From: an uncultured Eubacteriales bacterium
GTDB taxonomy: Bacteria; Bacillota; Clostridia; Peptostreptococcales; Anaerovoracaceae
DNA: 64,000 nt
NCBI GenBank assembly: GCA_902798745.1
Contig: CADBXM010000010.1
Location: forward strand, 34,427-98,426
Direction: 5' to 3'
Part shown: in pieces, positions 35,257 to 44,351 of the stretch
Numbering within the stretch: the stretch's first letter is position 1
Layout of the letters: each line of letters opens with the position of its first letter
The notes under the pieces: generated by a model
The model's input: only the letters and a program-made list of their open reading frames with translations
Databases searched by the model: none
Told to the model about the DNA's origin: nothing
Position numbers and translations under genes: made by a program

Positions 35257-35293
35257 TGAGCAACAATGATCTTGCGGACTTTGCGCTTGCTCA
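35257..35293 (-). promoter_or_regulatory. Leader hairpin upstream of the CARF-like gene
   Basis: TGAGCAA and TTGCTCA form a 7-bp stem around an inner GCG/CGC region in the 5' leader, about 30 bp before the start codon. It could influence translation or merely buffer the leader. Confidence 0.35.
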
Positions 35294-35306
35294 AAAGATT
35301 GAAATA

Positions 35307-35335
35307 ATTTTATCACATAAGCTCTGTGCTTGTAA
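35307..35335 (-). promoter_or_regulatory. Predicted sigma-A promoter of the CARF-like gene
   Basis: On the minus strand, TTACAA (complement of 35330-35335) and TAAAAT (complement of 35307-35312) are 17 bp apart. It lies after the tRNA-Glu terminator, so the gene is not simply read through from the tRNA. Confidence 0.6.
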
Positions 35336-35346
35336 TTGCAGGGCAA

Positions 35347-35375
35347 AAGAAAAAAGTCCTCAGAATTGAGGACTT
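35347..35375 (-). terminator. Intrinsic terminator of tRNA-Glu
   Basis: AAGTCCTCA and TGAGGACTT form a perfect 9-bp stem with a GAAT loop. On the minus strand it is followed by TTTTTTC immediately after the tRNA. Confidence 0.9.
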
Positions 35376-35378
35376 TCG

Positions 35379-35453
35379 TGGTAGCGCATCAGGGAATCGA
35401 ACCCTGGATTCCGCCGTGAGAGGGCGACGTCTTGACCTCTTGACCAATGCGCC
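35379..35453 (-). tRNA. tRNA-Glu (anticodon CTC)
   Basis: The 75-nt minus-strand gene folds as a standard cloverleaf: acceptor GGCGCAT/ATGCGCT, D stem GTC/GAC, anticodon stem TCGCC/GGCGG with loop CTCTCAC (anticodon CTC), and T stem CAGGG/CCCTG with loop TTCGATT. An encoded CCA follows discriminator A. It reads GAG codons. It stands alone, with its own terminator downstream. Confidence 0.95.
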
Positions 35454-35543
35454 ACGTTTATCGCGCAGAAGGTATTATAACTTAATTATCAGTCATTGTC
35501 TATATGAAATTTGAAAAAACCTTCTGCCGATATACGCTATGTT

Positions 35544-36428
35544 TTATCTTACTTCAATAAGCTCGATTTTGAAGTTGAGTGCTTTACCTGCCATCGGGTG
35601 GTTGAGGTCGAATGAAATGCTGCTGTCGTCTACAGCGGAGACAACCGCTTCGAAAGGCCTTCCCATCTCATCCTGGAGCATCACCTGATCGCCTTCTTCC
35701 AATTCCTCTGTATCAGGAATATCATTCTTATCCATAGTGATCACCAGATAGTCCTCATGCATGCCGTAAGCTTCTTCAGGCTCAAGGTGGATATTGGTGA
35801 TCTCACCCGGCTCCAGATTTGCAACTGCATAGTCAAATCCACGAAGCATGGTCCCGATCCCGCAGGTGTACTCGAGAGGATCCCTGTTGTAGCTGGAATC
35901 GAATTGCTCGCCGTTATCGAGAGTGCCTTCATAATGCACTTTAACTACCCTGCCTACATTCCTGCCTTCAAAGATGTACTGAGGCTCACCGCATCCAGCG
36001 CAGCCTCCGCAACCTGACATATCGGTACCACATCCTCCGCATCCTGCTCCACATGCATTATCGTGGCTGTGTGTATGCTCATGTCCATGCTCGTGATCGT
36101 GATGGTCACAGTTGACGCCTGTATCTACAAGCTCACCATCGAGATAGGCTACTATTGCCTCATCAGCATCACCCGATGCGCCGGCATAAACCTCAATACC
36201 GGCAGCGTCAAGAGCATCTTTTGCGCCCTGTCCCATTCCTCCGCAGATAAGTACATCAACATCATTATCGGCAAGACAAGCTGCAAGGGCTTCATGCCCT
36301 GCCCCGTTTGAATTCAACTCACGGGTCGCCTTTACCGCTCCGTTTTCCACTTTATAGAGCATGAAAGTCTCGGTGTGTCCAAAGTGCTGAAATACTTTTC
36401 CATCTTCATAAGTAACTGCTATTATCAT
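35544..36428 (-). CDS. Fusion of NifX-like Fe/Mo-cluster-binding domain and SlyD-type FKBP prolyl isomerase
   Basis: Residues 1-105 of this 294-residue protein are a dinitrogenase-cofactor (NifX/NafY/NifB-C) domain: MIIAVTYEDGKVFQHFGHTE and the LICGGMGQGAKDAL loop. Residues 106-150 are an extreme His/Cys metal-binding linker (HEHGHEHTHSH, CGAGCGGCG, CGGCAGCG). Residues 151-294 are an FKBP/SlyD domain with VKVHYEGTLDNGEQFDSS, an inserted IF domain, and the C-terminal DLNHPMAGKALNF. SlyD delivers nickel and folds proteins; the N-terminal domain binds Fe-S or Mo-Fe cofactors. The combined protein looks like a metallochaperone. No nif genes are nearby, though the hydrogenase cluster is 6 kb away. 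Confidence 0.88.
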   Translation of the reverse strand: MIIAVTYEDGKVFQHFGHTETFMLYKVENGAVKATRELNSNGAGHEALAACLADNDVDVLICGGMGQGAKDALDAAGIEVYAGASGDADEAIVAYLDGELVDTGVNCDHHDHEHGHEHTHSHDNACGAGCGGCGTDMSGCGGCAGCGEPQYIFEGRNVGRVVKVHYEGTLDNGEQFDSSYNRDPLEYTCGIGTMLRGFDYAVANLEPGEITNIHLEPEEAYGMHEDYLVITMDKNDIPDTEELEEGDQVMLQDEMGRPFEAVVSAVDDSSISFDLNHPMAGKALNFKIELIEVR

Positions 36429-36455
36429 TATTTCTCCTTTTGATCTACGATCTAT

Positions 36456-37220
36456 TTATACATAGCGTTCGATTATGATCCACGTGCGGTTTTTCTTCGA
36501 CTCTCCGCCGACTTCTTTTAGGACAGCTTTGCCCTTGCCCTTGAGCACTAGCACAGCACCCTCTTCGAGCCTGGCATCAGGCTTCAGGCACTCGATATGA
36601 TCGATCGAAACTATCCCTGATCTTATCGCTTCCGCAGCCTTCGCGCGAGATATATTAAAAGCCGAAGCAATCACATTGTCAAGCCTTAGCGAATTGACCG
36701 TGTCTTTTATTACTTCAATCCTGGCATTCGGTATTATAAGTTCTTCGATAGGTACTGTAGAAGTCTTGATGTTTGTTCTTCCCACCTGCTTGTATTCCTG
36801 AATCAGAAAATCTGCGATCTCGGGCATTATGATTATGTCTGCCCCGTCATCCCTTACGAGTATATCTCCGGTCACGCTTCTGTCTATACCAAGGCCCAGC
36901 ATCGAGCCGAGATAATCGCGATGTGAAAGCTCACGGGATATTGCGGGTTTTTCTACTCTCAGCACTTCCAGAAGCTCGGAAACGGCTTCTTCATCTGTCA
37001 TGGGAATCTCTGCCGGTATGCATACAAGCATCCTGCGCTCAGCGCCTTCGTAACCTCCGTACATGAGAGTCCTTACACCGGCGGATCCCTGTCTTACCGC
37101 TGATAATGTTATGGCTTGCTCGTGTGAATCAAGCAAGCCTGTAGATGTCACATACCAACCGTCACGGCATTGCGATATGCGGTCTTCAACTTTTGCTTTT
37201 ACCAACTCGTCCGCGTTCAT
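36456..37220 (-). CDS. YlmH-like S4-domain RNA-binding protein
   Basis: This 254-residue protein of the YlmH family has an N-terminal domain with LMYGGYEGAERRMLVCIP and HRDYLGSMLGLGIDRSVTGDI, and a C-terminal S4 domain (LRLDNVIASAFNISRAKAAEAIRSG, about 180-235). YlmH relatives act at the ribosome on peptidyl-tRNA after ribosome splitting. Here it is not in the usual cell-division (ylm) cluster but follows an EamA transporter with a 4-bp stop/start overlap. Confidence 0.85.
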   Translation of the reverse strand: MNADELVKAKVEDRISQCRDGWYVTSTGLLDSHEQAITLSAVRQGSAGVRTLMYGGYEGAERRMLVCIPAEIPMTDEEAVSELLEVLRVEKPAISRELSHRDYLGSMLGLGIDRSVTGDILVRDDGADIIIMPEIADFLIQEYKQVGRTNIKTSTVPIEELIIPNARIEVIKDTVNSLRLDNVIASAFNISRAKAAEAIRSGIVSIDHIECLKPDARLEEGAVLVLKGKGKAVLKEVGGESKKNRTWIIIERYV

Positions 37221-38128
37221 TTACCGTGCCCTTCTGTATCAGTATTTTTAATATTCATCACGGCTATCGAGCAAAGAACAAGAGCGATGCCGGCTATCTT
37301 TCCAGGTCCGAGCGTCTGCCCGAAAGCAATGAAGCCTACCAAAGCAGCTATAACGGTTTCAATCGAAGCGAGCACCGGAACTATAGTGGTTTCTTTGATC
37401 CTTGTCAGTCCCGAGTAATACAAACTGTATGTCATAGCTGATGGAAACAGCCCAAGGCCTATAATAATCGGCAGCATCTGCCACGCGAACTCCGTTCCAA
37501 TACCGTTATACGGACGTATTATGAAAAGCAAAATGACCATTCCGATCACTTGTCCGTAGAATGCAGCGGTAAAGGGGTCTTCTTTGTCGGCGCCTGTCCT
37601 CGAAAGTACAGGAAGCAACGCGTATGTGAAGCCCGCGAGCACGCCCATAATGACTGCGAAGCCCGATATTTGCATTTGAGAAAAGTCCCCGCCCGTCGCG
37701 GCCAACGCACAGCCCACTATATTGATCAGAATGGCGATGATCTTATTTCGCGTTAAAGCTTCATGGAAAAACATCCTTGACATGATCGCTACAAACGCAG
37801 GCGATGTGTAGAGGAAGACCGCTGCTGTAGCCATCCCGCCGTGCTTTATGGCGTTCATATAGAAGATATTGAACAATGCCTGAGAAAACAGTCCAACCAA
37901 AGCACAGGAGAAAAGACCTCTTTTGCTTATGCGAAAGAGCCCGGGTCCTTTGCCTTTTACCAGCATGATCAACGACAGTAAAATAGACGACGTAAACAAT
38001 CTGAAAAAAGCAACACAACCGGTATCTACACCCATATTTGACAGCAGGGTCGAGAAGAGACCTATGGTCCCCCACAGAACACCTGCTGCCAGTATCATCA
38101 AATAGCCTTTATTTTGTTCAGACTTCAC
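37217..38128 (-). CDS. EamA/DMT superfamily transporter
   Basis: This 303-residue membrane protein has ten hydrophobic segments arranged as two EamA repeats. Each repeat holds the family-type GVLWGTIGLFSTLLSN- and ALVGFIAFGQTLGPGKIAG-like segments. Members export amino acids, purines or sugars, but the substrate cannot be told. Its stop overlaps the start of the ylmH-like gene by 4 bp. Confidence 0.87.
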   Translation of the reverse strand: MKSEQNKGYLMILAAGVLWGTIGLFSTLLSNMGVDTGCVAFFRLFTSSILLSLIMLVKGKGPGLFRISKRGLFSCALVGLFSQALFNIFYMNAIKHGGMATAAVFLYTSPAFVAIMSRMFFHEALTRNKIIAILINIVGCALAATGGDFSQMQISGFAVIMGVLAGFTYALLPVLSRTGADKEDPFTAAFYGQVIGMVILLFIIRPYNGIGTEFAWQMLPIIIGLGLFPSAMTYSLYYSGLTRIKETTIVPVLASIETVIAALVGFIAFGQTLGPGKIAGIALVLCSIAVMNIKNTDTEGHGK

Positions 38129-38147
38129 TTCTTTTTCCGTTTATGTG

Positions 38148-39632
38148 TCATCCTTTGAAAGCCATCGTTGCTTTAACAGCTCTGTGCCAGCCATCAAGCT
38201 TTTCTTTTCTCTCCTTCTCACCGAGAGCCGGAGTGAATGTCTTTGCGATCTCTTTGCTCGCGACTATATCCTCCAGACTGTCGTAATACCCGACAGCAAG
38301 GCCTGCAAAGTATGCCGCTCCGAGAGATGTGGACTCGATCGAAGCATATCTGGTGACTTCGACATCGGATATATCGGCCTGGAACTGCATCAGCAGATTG
38401 TTCATCGCAGCTCCTCCGTCCACCTTAAGTGTCTCTATATCCTTGCCTGTATCCGCTCTCATGGCTGACATCAGATCTTCATTCTGGAATACCAGAGACT
38501 GGAGAGTGGCTCTCACTATGTGTTCTCTTGATGTGCCTCTTGTGATACCGAACATAGCGCCTCTGGCTTCAGGGTCCCAATAAGGAGCGCCGAGTCCCGC
38601 GAAAGCCGGAACAACATATACCCCACCGGCATCAGGTACCTGCTTGGCGATTTCCTCTGTCTCAGCTGCGTTTCTGAAGAATCTCAGCTGATCTCTCATC
38701 CACTGCACCGCAGCTCCGCAAATGAATACCGATCCCTCGAGCGCGTAAGTAACTTTGCCGTTAAGGCCCCACGCGATCGTAGTAAGAAGTCCGTTCTTAG
38801 AAGCGACCGGCTTGTCGCCTGTGTTCAGAAGCAGGAAGTTACCTGTGCCATATGTACTCTTTATATCTCCTTCATTGAAGCATGCCTCTCCAAAGAGCGC
38901 GGCCTGCTGGTCGCCTGCCGATCCCGTGATAGGAATATGGCCGCCGAAGATCTCCTCCGCGGTGTCGCCATAATGTGCAGAACATTCTACAGGAGTTGGA
39001 AGCATGCACATAGGGATATTCAGAAGCTCGCAAAGCTCTTCATCCCACTGCAGCGTATTGATGTCGAAGAGCATCGTCCGGCATGCATTGGAATAATCGG
39101 AAACATGCACTTTTCCGCCTGTCAGTTTCCATATCAGCCAGCATTCGATAGTTCCGAAGAGAAGTTCTCCTCTCTCGGCTCTTGCTCTGACTCCTCTGAC
39201 GTTATCGAGTATCCACGCAAGCTTTGTCCCACTGAAGTAAGGATCTGCAAGAAGGCCTGTCTTCTGCTTTATCATCTCTTCATGTGGTTTGAGCTTCGCA
39301 GCATAATTCGCTGTCCTGCGACACTGCCATACGATGGCGTTATATACAGGCTCTCCTGTCTCCTTATCCCATACTACCGTGGTCTCACGCTGATTGGTGA
39401 TCCCGATGGCGGCGATATTTTTGTATGTAAGGCCTGCCTTCAGAAGTGCCTCCTGAGCCGTTCCCATCTGGGACGCCCATATCTCCATAGCGTCGTGTTC
39501 TACCCAGCCTTCGTGAGGGAATATCTGCGTGAATTCTCTCTGTACTACAGACTTGATATTGCCCGCCTTATCATAAATGATCGTTCTGGAGCTTGTCGTG
39601 CCCTGGTCGAGCGCCATAATGTATTGCTTCAT
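38148..39632 (-). CDS. glpK: Glycerol kinase
   Basis: This 494-residue FGGY kinase phosphorylates glycerol to glycerol-3-phosphate. It has [14 protein letters not shown] (phosphate 1), [38 protein letters not shown] and the C-terminal [19 protein letters not shown] and [13 protein letters not shown]. Length is normal. It lies 13 bp after hemW. No glycerol facilitator or dehydrogenase is adjacent. Confidence 0.97.
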   Translation of the reverse strand: MKQYIMALDQGTTSSRTIIYDKAGNIKSVVQREFTQIFPHEGWVEHDAMEIWASQMGTAQEALLKAGLTYKNIAAIGITNQRETTVVWDKETGEPVYNAIVWQCRRTANYAAKLKPHEEMIKQKTGLLADPYFSGTKLAWILDNVRGVRARAERGELLFGTIECWLIWKLTGGKVHVSDYSNACRTMLFDINTLQWDEELCELLNIPMCMLPTPVECSAHYGDTAEEIFGGHIPITGSAGDQQAALFGEACFNEGDIKSTYGTGNFLLLNTGDKPVASKNGLLTTIAWGLNGKVTYALEGSVFICGAAVQWMRDQLRFFRNAAETEEIAKQVPDAGGVYVVPAFAGLGAPYWDPEARGAMFGITRGTSREHIVRATLQSLVFQNEDLMSAMRADTGKDIETLKVDGGAAMNNLLMQFQADISDVEVTRYASIESTSLGAAYFAGLAVGYYDSLEDIVASKEIAKTFTPALGEKERKEKLDGWHRAVKATMAFKG

Positions 39633-39645
39633 AAGTCATTGCCTC

Positions 39646-40854
39646 CTATACAAAAAGTGACATTATTGAATTACTTATATCTATGCCTTGCTCTGTAAGC
39701 CTAAGGCCATTCCCATCGATCATAAGAAGTCCGCGTGAAGCGTAGTCTTCTGCCTCCTCCTTTGCTTCCTCGAATATCTCCCAGAAAGCTTCTTCAGGTT
39801 TTTTTGAGTCAAGGAACAAATCAGCGTCTTTGGCTCTCATATAGGCGTCCATCGCGTCTTCGTAAGTAATGCCCTCTACTCGTCTGAGTCCTGTGAAAAC
39901 CGCCTCGCTGATGTTGTCAAACGCTGTGTTGACGTGTTCTTCCTCTACAGGGAATCTTCCTTCATCTATCGCTTTGAAATACTCGTCAAAGTCTGAAGTG
40001 TTTTTATATCTTACACCGTTCACAAATCCGCTCGCGCCAAGACCTATGCCTATGTAATCGTCCATGTTCCAGTACAGGCTATTGTGCTGAGATCTGTAGC
40101 CGGCCTTCGCAAAATTGCTTATCTCATAATGCTCATATCCTGCTTCTCTGAGCCTTGCGCATATCTTATGATATGTGTCTCTATCTTCTTCATCCGGGAT
40201 CTCTGAGATCTCACCGCTCTCCATCATAGCCGCGAATGGAGTACCCTCCTCGATCTGCAGGCTGTAACATGAGATATGTTCCGGGTCAAACCTTAGTATC
40301 TTCTCAAGATCTTCCATCGCGTCTTCCTTGCTCTCGCTAGGCACCGAGAACATCATGTCGAGATTGACGTTGTAAAAACCTTTACGCCTTACAATATCCA
40401 TATCGCGCTCTATATTCTCGGGAGTGTGGATACGCCCGAGGAAATGCAACCTGTCATTGTCCATAGACTGAACGCCCATAGACAGCCTATTGAACCCCAT
40501 GTATTTATATGCCTGCATCTTGGCAAGCATCACTCCATCTTTGCGGCCTAGGGTCGCAGGGTTGGCTTCTATGGTGATCTCGGCCCCTTCTTTTATCCTG
40601 AAAGCTTTGCCCACCTCGTGCATTATGTCGCGCATCTGAGATACGTCGAGTACCGATGGTGTTCCTCCACCCACGTAAATGGTATCTATATCGGGATGAC
40701 CGAGTTCTTCACCTCTTCGCGCTATTTCTTTTACCACTGCTTCAGCATATTCAGTTCGCGGGGATGTTTCTGCCTCGAACGACAAAAAAGCGCAGTAATT
40801 GCACTTTCTTACACAAAACGGTATGTGGATATATATGCCCCGGCGGTTTCCCAT
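39646..40854 (-). CDS. hemW: HemW-type radical SAM protein (heme chaperone / coproporphyrinogen oxidase-like)
   Basis: This 402-residue radical SAM enzyme has IHIPFCVRKCNYCAF near the N-terminus (CxxxCxxC cluster site), the GGGTPSVL S-adenosylmethionine region, GFNRLSMGVQSMD and a C-terminal HemN-like helical domain. The lack of a fourth nearby cysteine and its length fit HemW rather than true HemN. HemW binds heme and inserts it into respiratory proteins; no respiratory genes lie around. The upstream lepA ends in a terminator at 40961, so it likely has its own promoter. Confidence 0.93.
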   Translation of the reverse strand: MGNRRGIYIHIPFCVRKCNYCAFLSFEAETSPRTEYAEAVVKEIARRGEELGHPDIDTIYVGGGTPSVLDVSQMRDIMHEVGKAFRIKEGAEITIEANPATLGRKDGVMLAKMQAYKYMGFNRLSMGVQSMDNDRLHFLGRIHTPENIERDMDIVRRKGFYNVNLDMMFSVPSESKEDAMEDLEKILRFDPEHISCYSLQIEEGTPFAAMMESGEISEIPDEEDRDTYHKICARLREAGYEHYEISNFAKAGYRSQHNSLYWNMDDYIGIGLGASGFVNGVRYKNTSDFDEYFKAIDEGRFPVEEEHVNTAFDNISEAVFTGLRRVEGITYEDAMDAYMRAKDADLFLDSKKPEEAFWEIFEEAKEEAEDYASRGLLMIDGNGLRLTEQGIDISNSIMSLFV

Positions 40855-40960
40855 CTATGCGTCTATGCTCTTTCGGATTATTTCTGTAGATTATTTTACA
40901 AATATCTTATGGCAATGTCACTATCCTTATTAGATACAATACTCATCTTTACTGTCAACA

Positions 40961-40985
40961 AAAAAATCCGCAGCCTCCTGCGGAT
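40961..40985 (-). terminator. Intrinsic terminator of lepA
   Basis: ATCCGCAG and CTGCGGAT form an 8-bp stem with a GAGG loop. On the minus strand it is followed by TTTTTT. Confidence 0.92.
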
Positions 40986-41010
40986 TATTGTACTGTATGA
41001 TTATATTCGT

Positions 41011-42819
41011 TTACTTTCCATCATCAAGTTTGAGGACTTCAGTGAATGCTTCTTGAGGCACTGTCACTGTTCCGAACTGGCGCATCCTCTTCTTCCCTGC
41101 TTTTTGCTTCTCGAGCAGCTTCTTCTTACGTGAAACGTCTCCGCCATAGCACTTTGCAAGCACATCTTTACGATAGGCTCTTACAGTCTCACGCGCGATT
41201 ATCTTCTGCCCTATCGCCGCCTGCACAGGCACCTCGAACTGATGTCTCGGTATGATCTCTTTCAGCTTTTCACATATGCCTCTACCCTTTGCCATCGCCT
41301 CTTCTTCAGGCACGATAGTCGAGAGAGCATCGATCAGTTCGTGATTGAGAAGGATATCCAGCTTGACCAGTTTGGCGGGCTGATATCTCAAGAATTCATA
41401 GTCGAGCGACGCGTATCCTCTGGTGCGGGACTTAAGCGCGTCGAAGAAATCATATATTACTTCGTTGAGCGGCATCTCGTAATGGAGCTGTACCCTCTTC
41501 TCCGTAAGATATTCCATATGCACCATATTGCCGCGACGGCCCTGACATAACGCCATTATGCTGCCCACATAATCGTTTGGAGTCATGATGTCACATTTGA
41601 CTATAGGCTCCTCGATGTGTGCTATAAGCGTAGGATCGGGCAGATTTGAAGGATTCTGTATATCGAGGATCTGCCCGTCCTTCATCACGACCTTATATAC
41701 CACGGATGGAAGGGTCGTGATGACATCGAGGTCGAATTCCCTCGCGAGCCTCTCCGTGATAACATCCATATGCAATAGACCCAGGAAACCGCATCTGTAT
41801 CCGTATCCGAGAGCCGCCGAATTCTCGGGCTCGAAGTTGAAGGCAGCATCATTCACCTGAAGTTTTTCGAGAGCGTCCTTTACGTTTTCGTACTTCTCGC
41901 CCTCAGCCGGGAATATGCCGCAGTACACCATCGATTGCGCCTTCTTATATCCCTTCAGAGGCTCGCTCGTAGGATCGGCCGCCAAAGTGATAGTATCGCC
42001 GACCCGTGCGTCAGCTACCTGCTTGATGCTGCCGCAAATGTAGCCGACCTCGCCGGCTTTAAGTTCACCCGACGGCAGCATGCCCGGAATGCAGTAGCCG
42101 ACTTCGGTCACCTCATAGTTCTTGCCCGTATTCATCATGCGTATCATATCCCCGCGCTTTACTTTGCCGTCGAAGACACGGGTATATATGACTACACCTT
42201 TATAACTGTCATAGTAGGAATCGAATATAAGAGCCTTGAGCTTCCCATCGGGGTCTCCTGACGGAGGAGGAATGACCTCGACAAGCTTTTCAAGCATCTC
42301 GGCGACTCCCTGCCCTGTCTTGGCAGATATCTCGGGAGCCTCCGAGGCGTCAAGGCCTATGATGTCCTCAATCTCGGCCCTGGCATCATCAGGCCTTGCC
42401 GAGTCGAGGTCCATCTTATTCAAAACAGGAAGTATCTCCAAATCCTCGTCAAGCGCCAGATAAACGTTGCCCAGTGTCTGTGCTTCTACGCCCTGAGTCG
42501 CATCCACCACAAGCACAGCCCCATCACAGGCCGCCAGGCTCCTTGATACTTCATAGTTGAAGTCCACATGTCCCGGAGTATCGATGAGATTGAGAATGTA
42601 TTCCTCACCGTTTTTAGCCTTGTACGAAAGTCTCGTCGTCTGCAGCTTGATCGTGATCCCTCTCTCACGCTCGATATCCATATTATCGAGATACTGCTCT
42701 TTCATATCGCGTGATTCGACCAGACCGGTCATCTCAATAAGCCTGTCGGCCAGAGTCGACTTGCCATGGTCGATATGCGCGATTATGCTGAAGTTTCGAA
42801 TATTATCCAAATAACTCAT
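41011..42819 (-). CDS. lepA: Elongation factor 4 (LepA) translational GTPase
   Basis: This 602-residue protein has the G domain start [15 protein letters not shown], switch I to G3 ([20 protein letters not shown]) and G4 NKMDL. EF-G-like domains II, III and V and the LepA-specific C-terminal domain (KADGKRMRQFG region near the end) follow. LepA back-translocates or stabilises stalled ribosomes. The length matches the family. It follows the hydG stop by 77 bp and ends before the terminator at 40961. Confidence 0.97.
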   Translation of the reverse strand: MSYLDNIRNFSIIAHIDHGKSTLADRLIEMTGLVESRDMKEQYLDNMDIERERGITIKLQTTRLSYKAKNGEEYILNLIDTPGHVDFNYEVSRSLAACDGAVLVVDATQGVEAQTLGNVYLALDEDLEILPVLNKMDLDSARPDDARAEIEDIIGLDASEAPEISAKTGQGVAEMLEKLVEVIPPPSGDPDGKLKALIFDSYYDSYKGVVIYTRVFDGKVKRGDMIRMMNTGKNYEVTEVGYCIPGMLPSGELKAGEVGYICGSIKQVADARVGDTITLAADPTSEPLKGYKKAQSMVYCGIFPAEGEKYENVKDALEKLQVNDAAFNFEPENSAALGYGYRCGFLGLLHMDVITERLAREFDLDVITTLPSVVYKVVMKDGQILDIQNPSNLPDPTLIAHIEEPIVKCDIMTPNDYVGSIMALCQGRRGNMVHMEYLTEKRVQLHYEMPLNEVIYDFFDALKSRTRGYASLDYEFLRYQPAKLVKLDILLNHELIDALSTIVPEEEAMAKGRGICEKLKEIIPRHQFEVPVQAAIGQKIIARETVRAYRKDVLAKCYGGDVSRKKKLLEKQKAGKKRMRQFGTVTVPQEAFTEVLKLDDGK

Positions 42820-42896
42820 TAAAGATCAATTTCCTCTCATTAAGTTCATAGTTCTGCAAGGAATGAACAGGCAAATACATCAATCGATTAAAAGCC

Positions 42897-44351
42897 TCAG
42901 AACCTGAAATCCCTCCGATTCGATTCCCGGATCGCCTGTATGTTATCTTCAGCGATCTGACGCACCTTGTCCTTCGGGATCCGATCTAATTCTTTTCTGA
43001 TCAGTTCCCAACCGATCTCACGGGTATCCGGAGAGGCATAATCCACCAGATACTCGGCCAATGTCATCAGCGCATTAGGATGACAGCAATTCAGGATCTG
43101 CCCGTTTTTGCAAAGCGCCATGAACCGGTCGCCGGTGCGGCCTTCGCGATAGCACGCGGTGCAGAATGACGGTATGTGTCCGCTCTCCATGAGCCAGCGG
43201 ACCACCTCATCAAGCGTGCGCTGGTCGGACACGTCAAACTGCTCGGTGTCATGAGGGCGCTCCTCTTCTGTGTAACCTCCCACGGAGGTGCGGCTCGCGC
43301 CGCTGACCTGGGAGATGCCCACGCGCAGCATCTTTGAGCGCACATCTTCAGACTCGCGTGTAGAAATGATCATGCCTGTATAAGGCACAGCCAGACGGAT
43401 GCACGCGGCGATCTTGATGAATGTATCGTCGTCGATGCCGTTATCGAAGACGTCAGGATCGATGTCGTCGGCACGTTTCACGCGCGGCACACTGATGGTG
43501 TGCGGACCCACACCATGCACAGCCTCCAGATGCTCCGCATGCATGATCAATCCTGCAAACTCATATTTATATAGTTCCAGTCCGAACAACACGCCCAGTC
43601 CTACATCGTCGATACCGCCTTCCATGGCACGGTCCATGGCTTCGGTGTGGTAGTTGTAGTCGTGCTTTGGACCGGTAGGATGCAACTTCAGATAGCTATC
43701 CTTGTGATATGTCTCCTGGAACAGGATATATGTACCTATGCCCGCGTCCTTCAATTTACGGTAGTTATCAACGGTAGTCGCGGCGATGTTCACATTCACA
43801 CGGCGGATGTCTCCGTTCTTGTGATTCACCGAGTAGATCGTGTTGATGCAGTCCAGTATATATTCGATCGGATTGTTGACCGGGTCCTCGCCGGCCTCGA
43901 TGGCCAGCCTCTTATGTCCCATATCTTGAAGCGCTATTACCTCTGCGCGCACCTCGTCCTGAGTCAGTTTCTTGCGGGCAATATGTTTATTCTTCAGATG
44001 ATATGGACAGTACAGACAGCCGTTCACACAATAGTTCGACAAATAAAGCGGCGCAAACAGCACGATACGATTGCCGTAGAAAGCCAGCTTGATCTCCTCT
44101 GCGATCTCATATATACGCTCGATCTTATCCGGAAGATCACAGGCCAAAAGCACCGAAGCCTCCCTATGGGTCAAGCCCCGGCATGTGCAGCCCGTGCCGT
44201 TCTCGTTCTTGACAGGACGCGCCTTCTCCAGTATCTCGTCAATCAGTTCGGCGTTGCTTTTGTTCGCCTCGGCGTATTCCAATGTTGCGCGGATCTCCGC
44301 GTCATTTATGAATTCATCAGCGATCAGCGATTTTGGGTCATACTTATACAT
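42897..44351 (-). CDS. hydG: [FeFe]-hydrogenase maturase HydG
   Basis: This 484-residue radical SAM tyrosine lyase makes the CO and CN ligands of the H-cluster. It has the cluster motif NYCVNGCLYCPYHLKN and a ThiH-like core. The C-terminal CTACYREGRTGDRFM and NCCHPNA hold the auxiliary cluster cysteines. Its start overlaps the hydE stop by 8 bp, showing tight coupling. Confidence 0.97.
   Translation of the reverse strand: MYKYDPKSLIADEFINDAEIRATLEYAEANKSNAELIDEILEKARPVKNENGTGCTCRGLTHREASVLLACDLPDKIERIYEIAEEIKLAFYGNRIVLFAPLYLSNYCVNGCLYCPYHLKNKHIARKKLTQDEVRAEVIALQDMGHKRLAIEAGEDPVNNPIEYILDCINTIYSVNHKNGDIRRVNVNIAATTVDNYRKLKDAGIGTYILFQETYHKDSYLKLHPTGPKHDYNYHTEAMDRAMEGGIDDVGLGVLFGLELYKYEFAGLIMHAEHLEAVHGVGPHTISVPRVKRADDIDPDVFDNGIDDDTFIKIAACIRLAVPYTGMIISTRESEDVRSKMLRVGISQVSGASRTSVGGYTEEERPHDTEQFDVSDQRTLDEVVRWLMESGHIPSFCTACYREGRTGDRFMALCKNGQILNCCHPNALMTLAEYLVDYASPDTREIGWELIRKELDRIPKDKVRQIAEDNIQAIRESNRRDFRF

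Noticed and set aside
33000-36500. CRISPR array near the CARF-like gene
   Set aside because: No regularly spaced direct repeats were seen in the flanking DNA, and no cas1, cas2 or cas10 motifs are present in the window.
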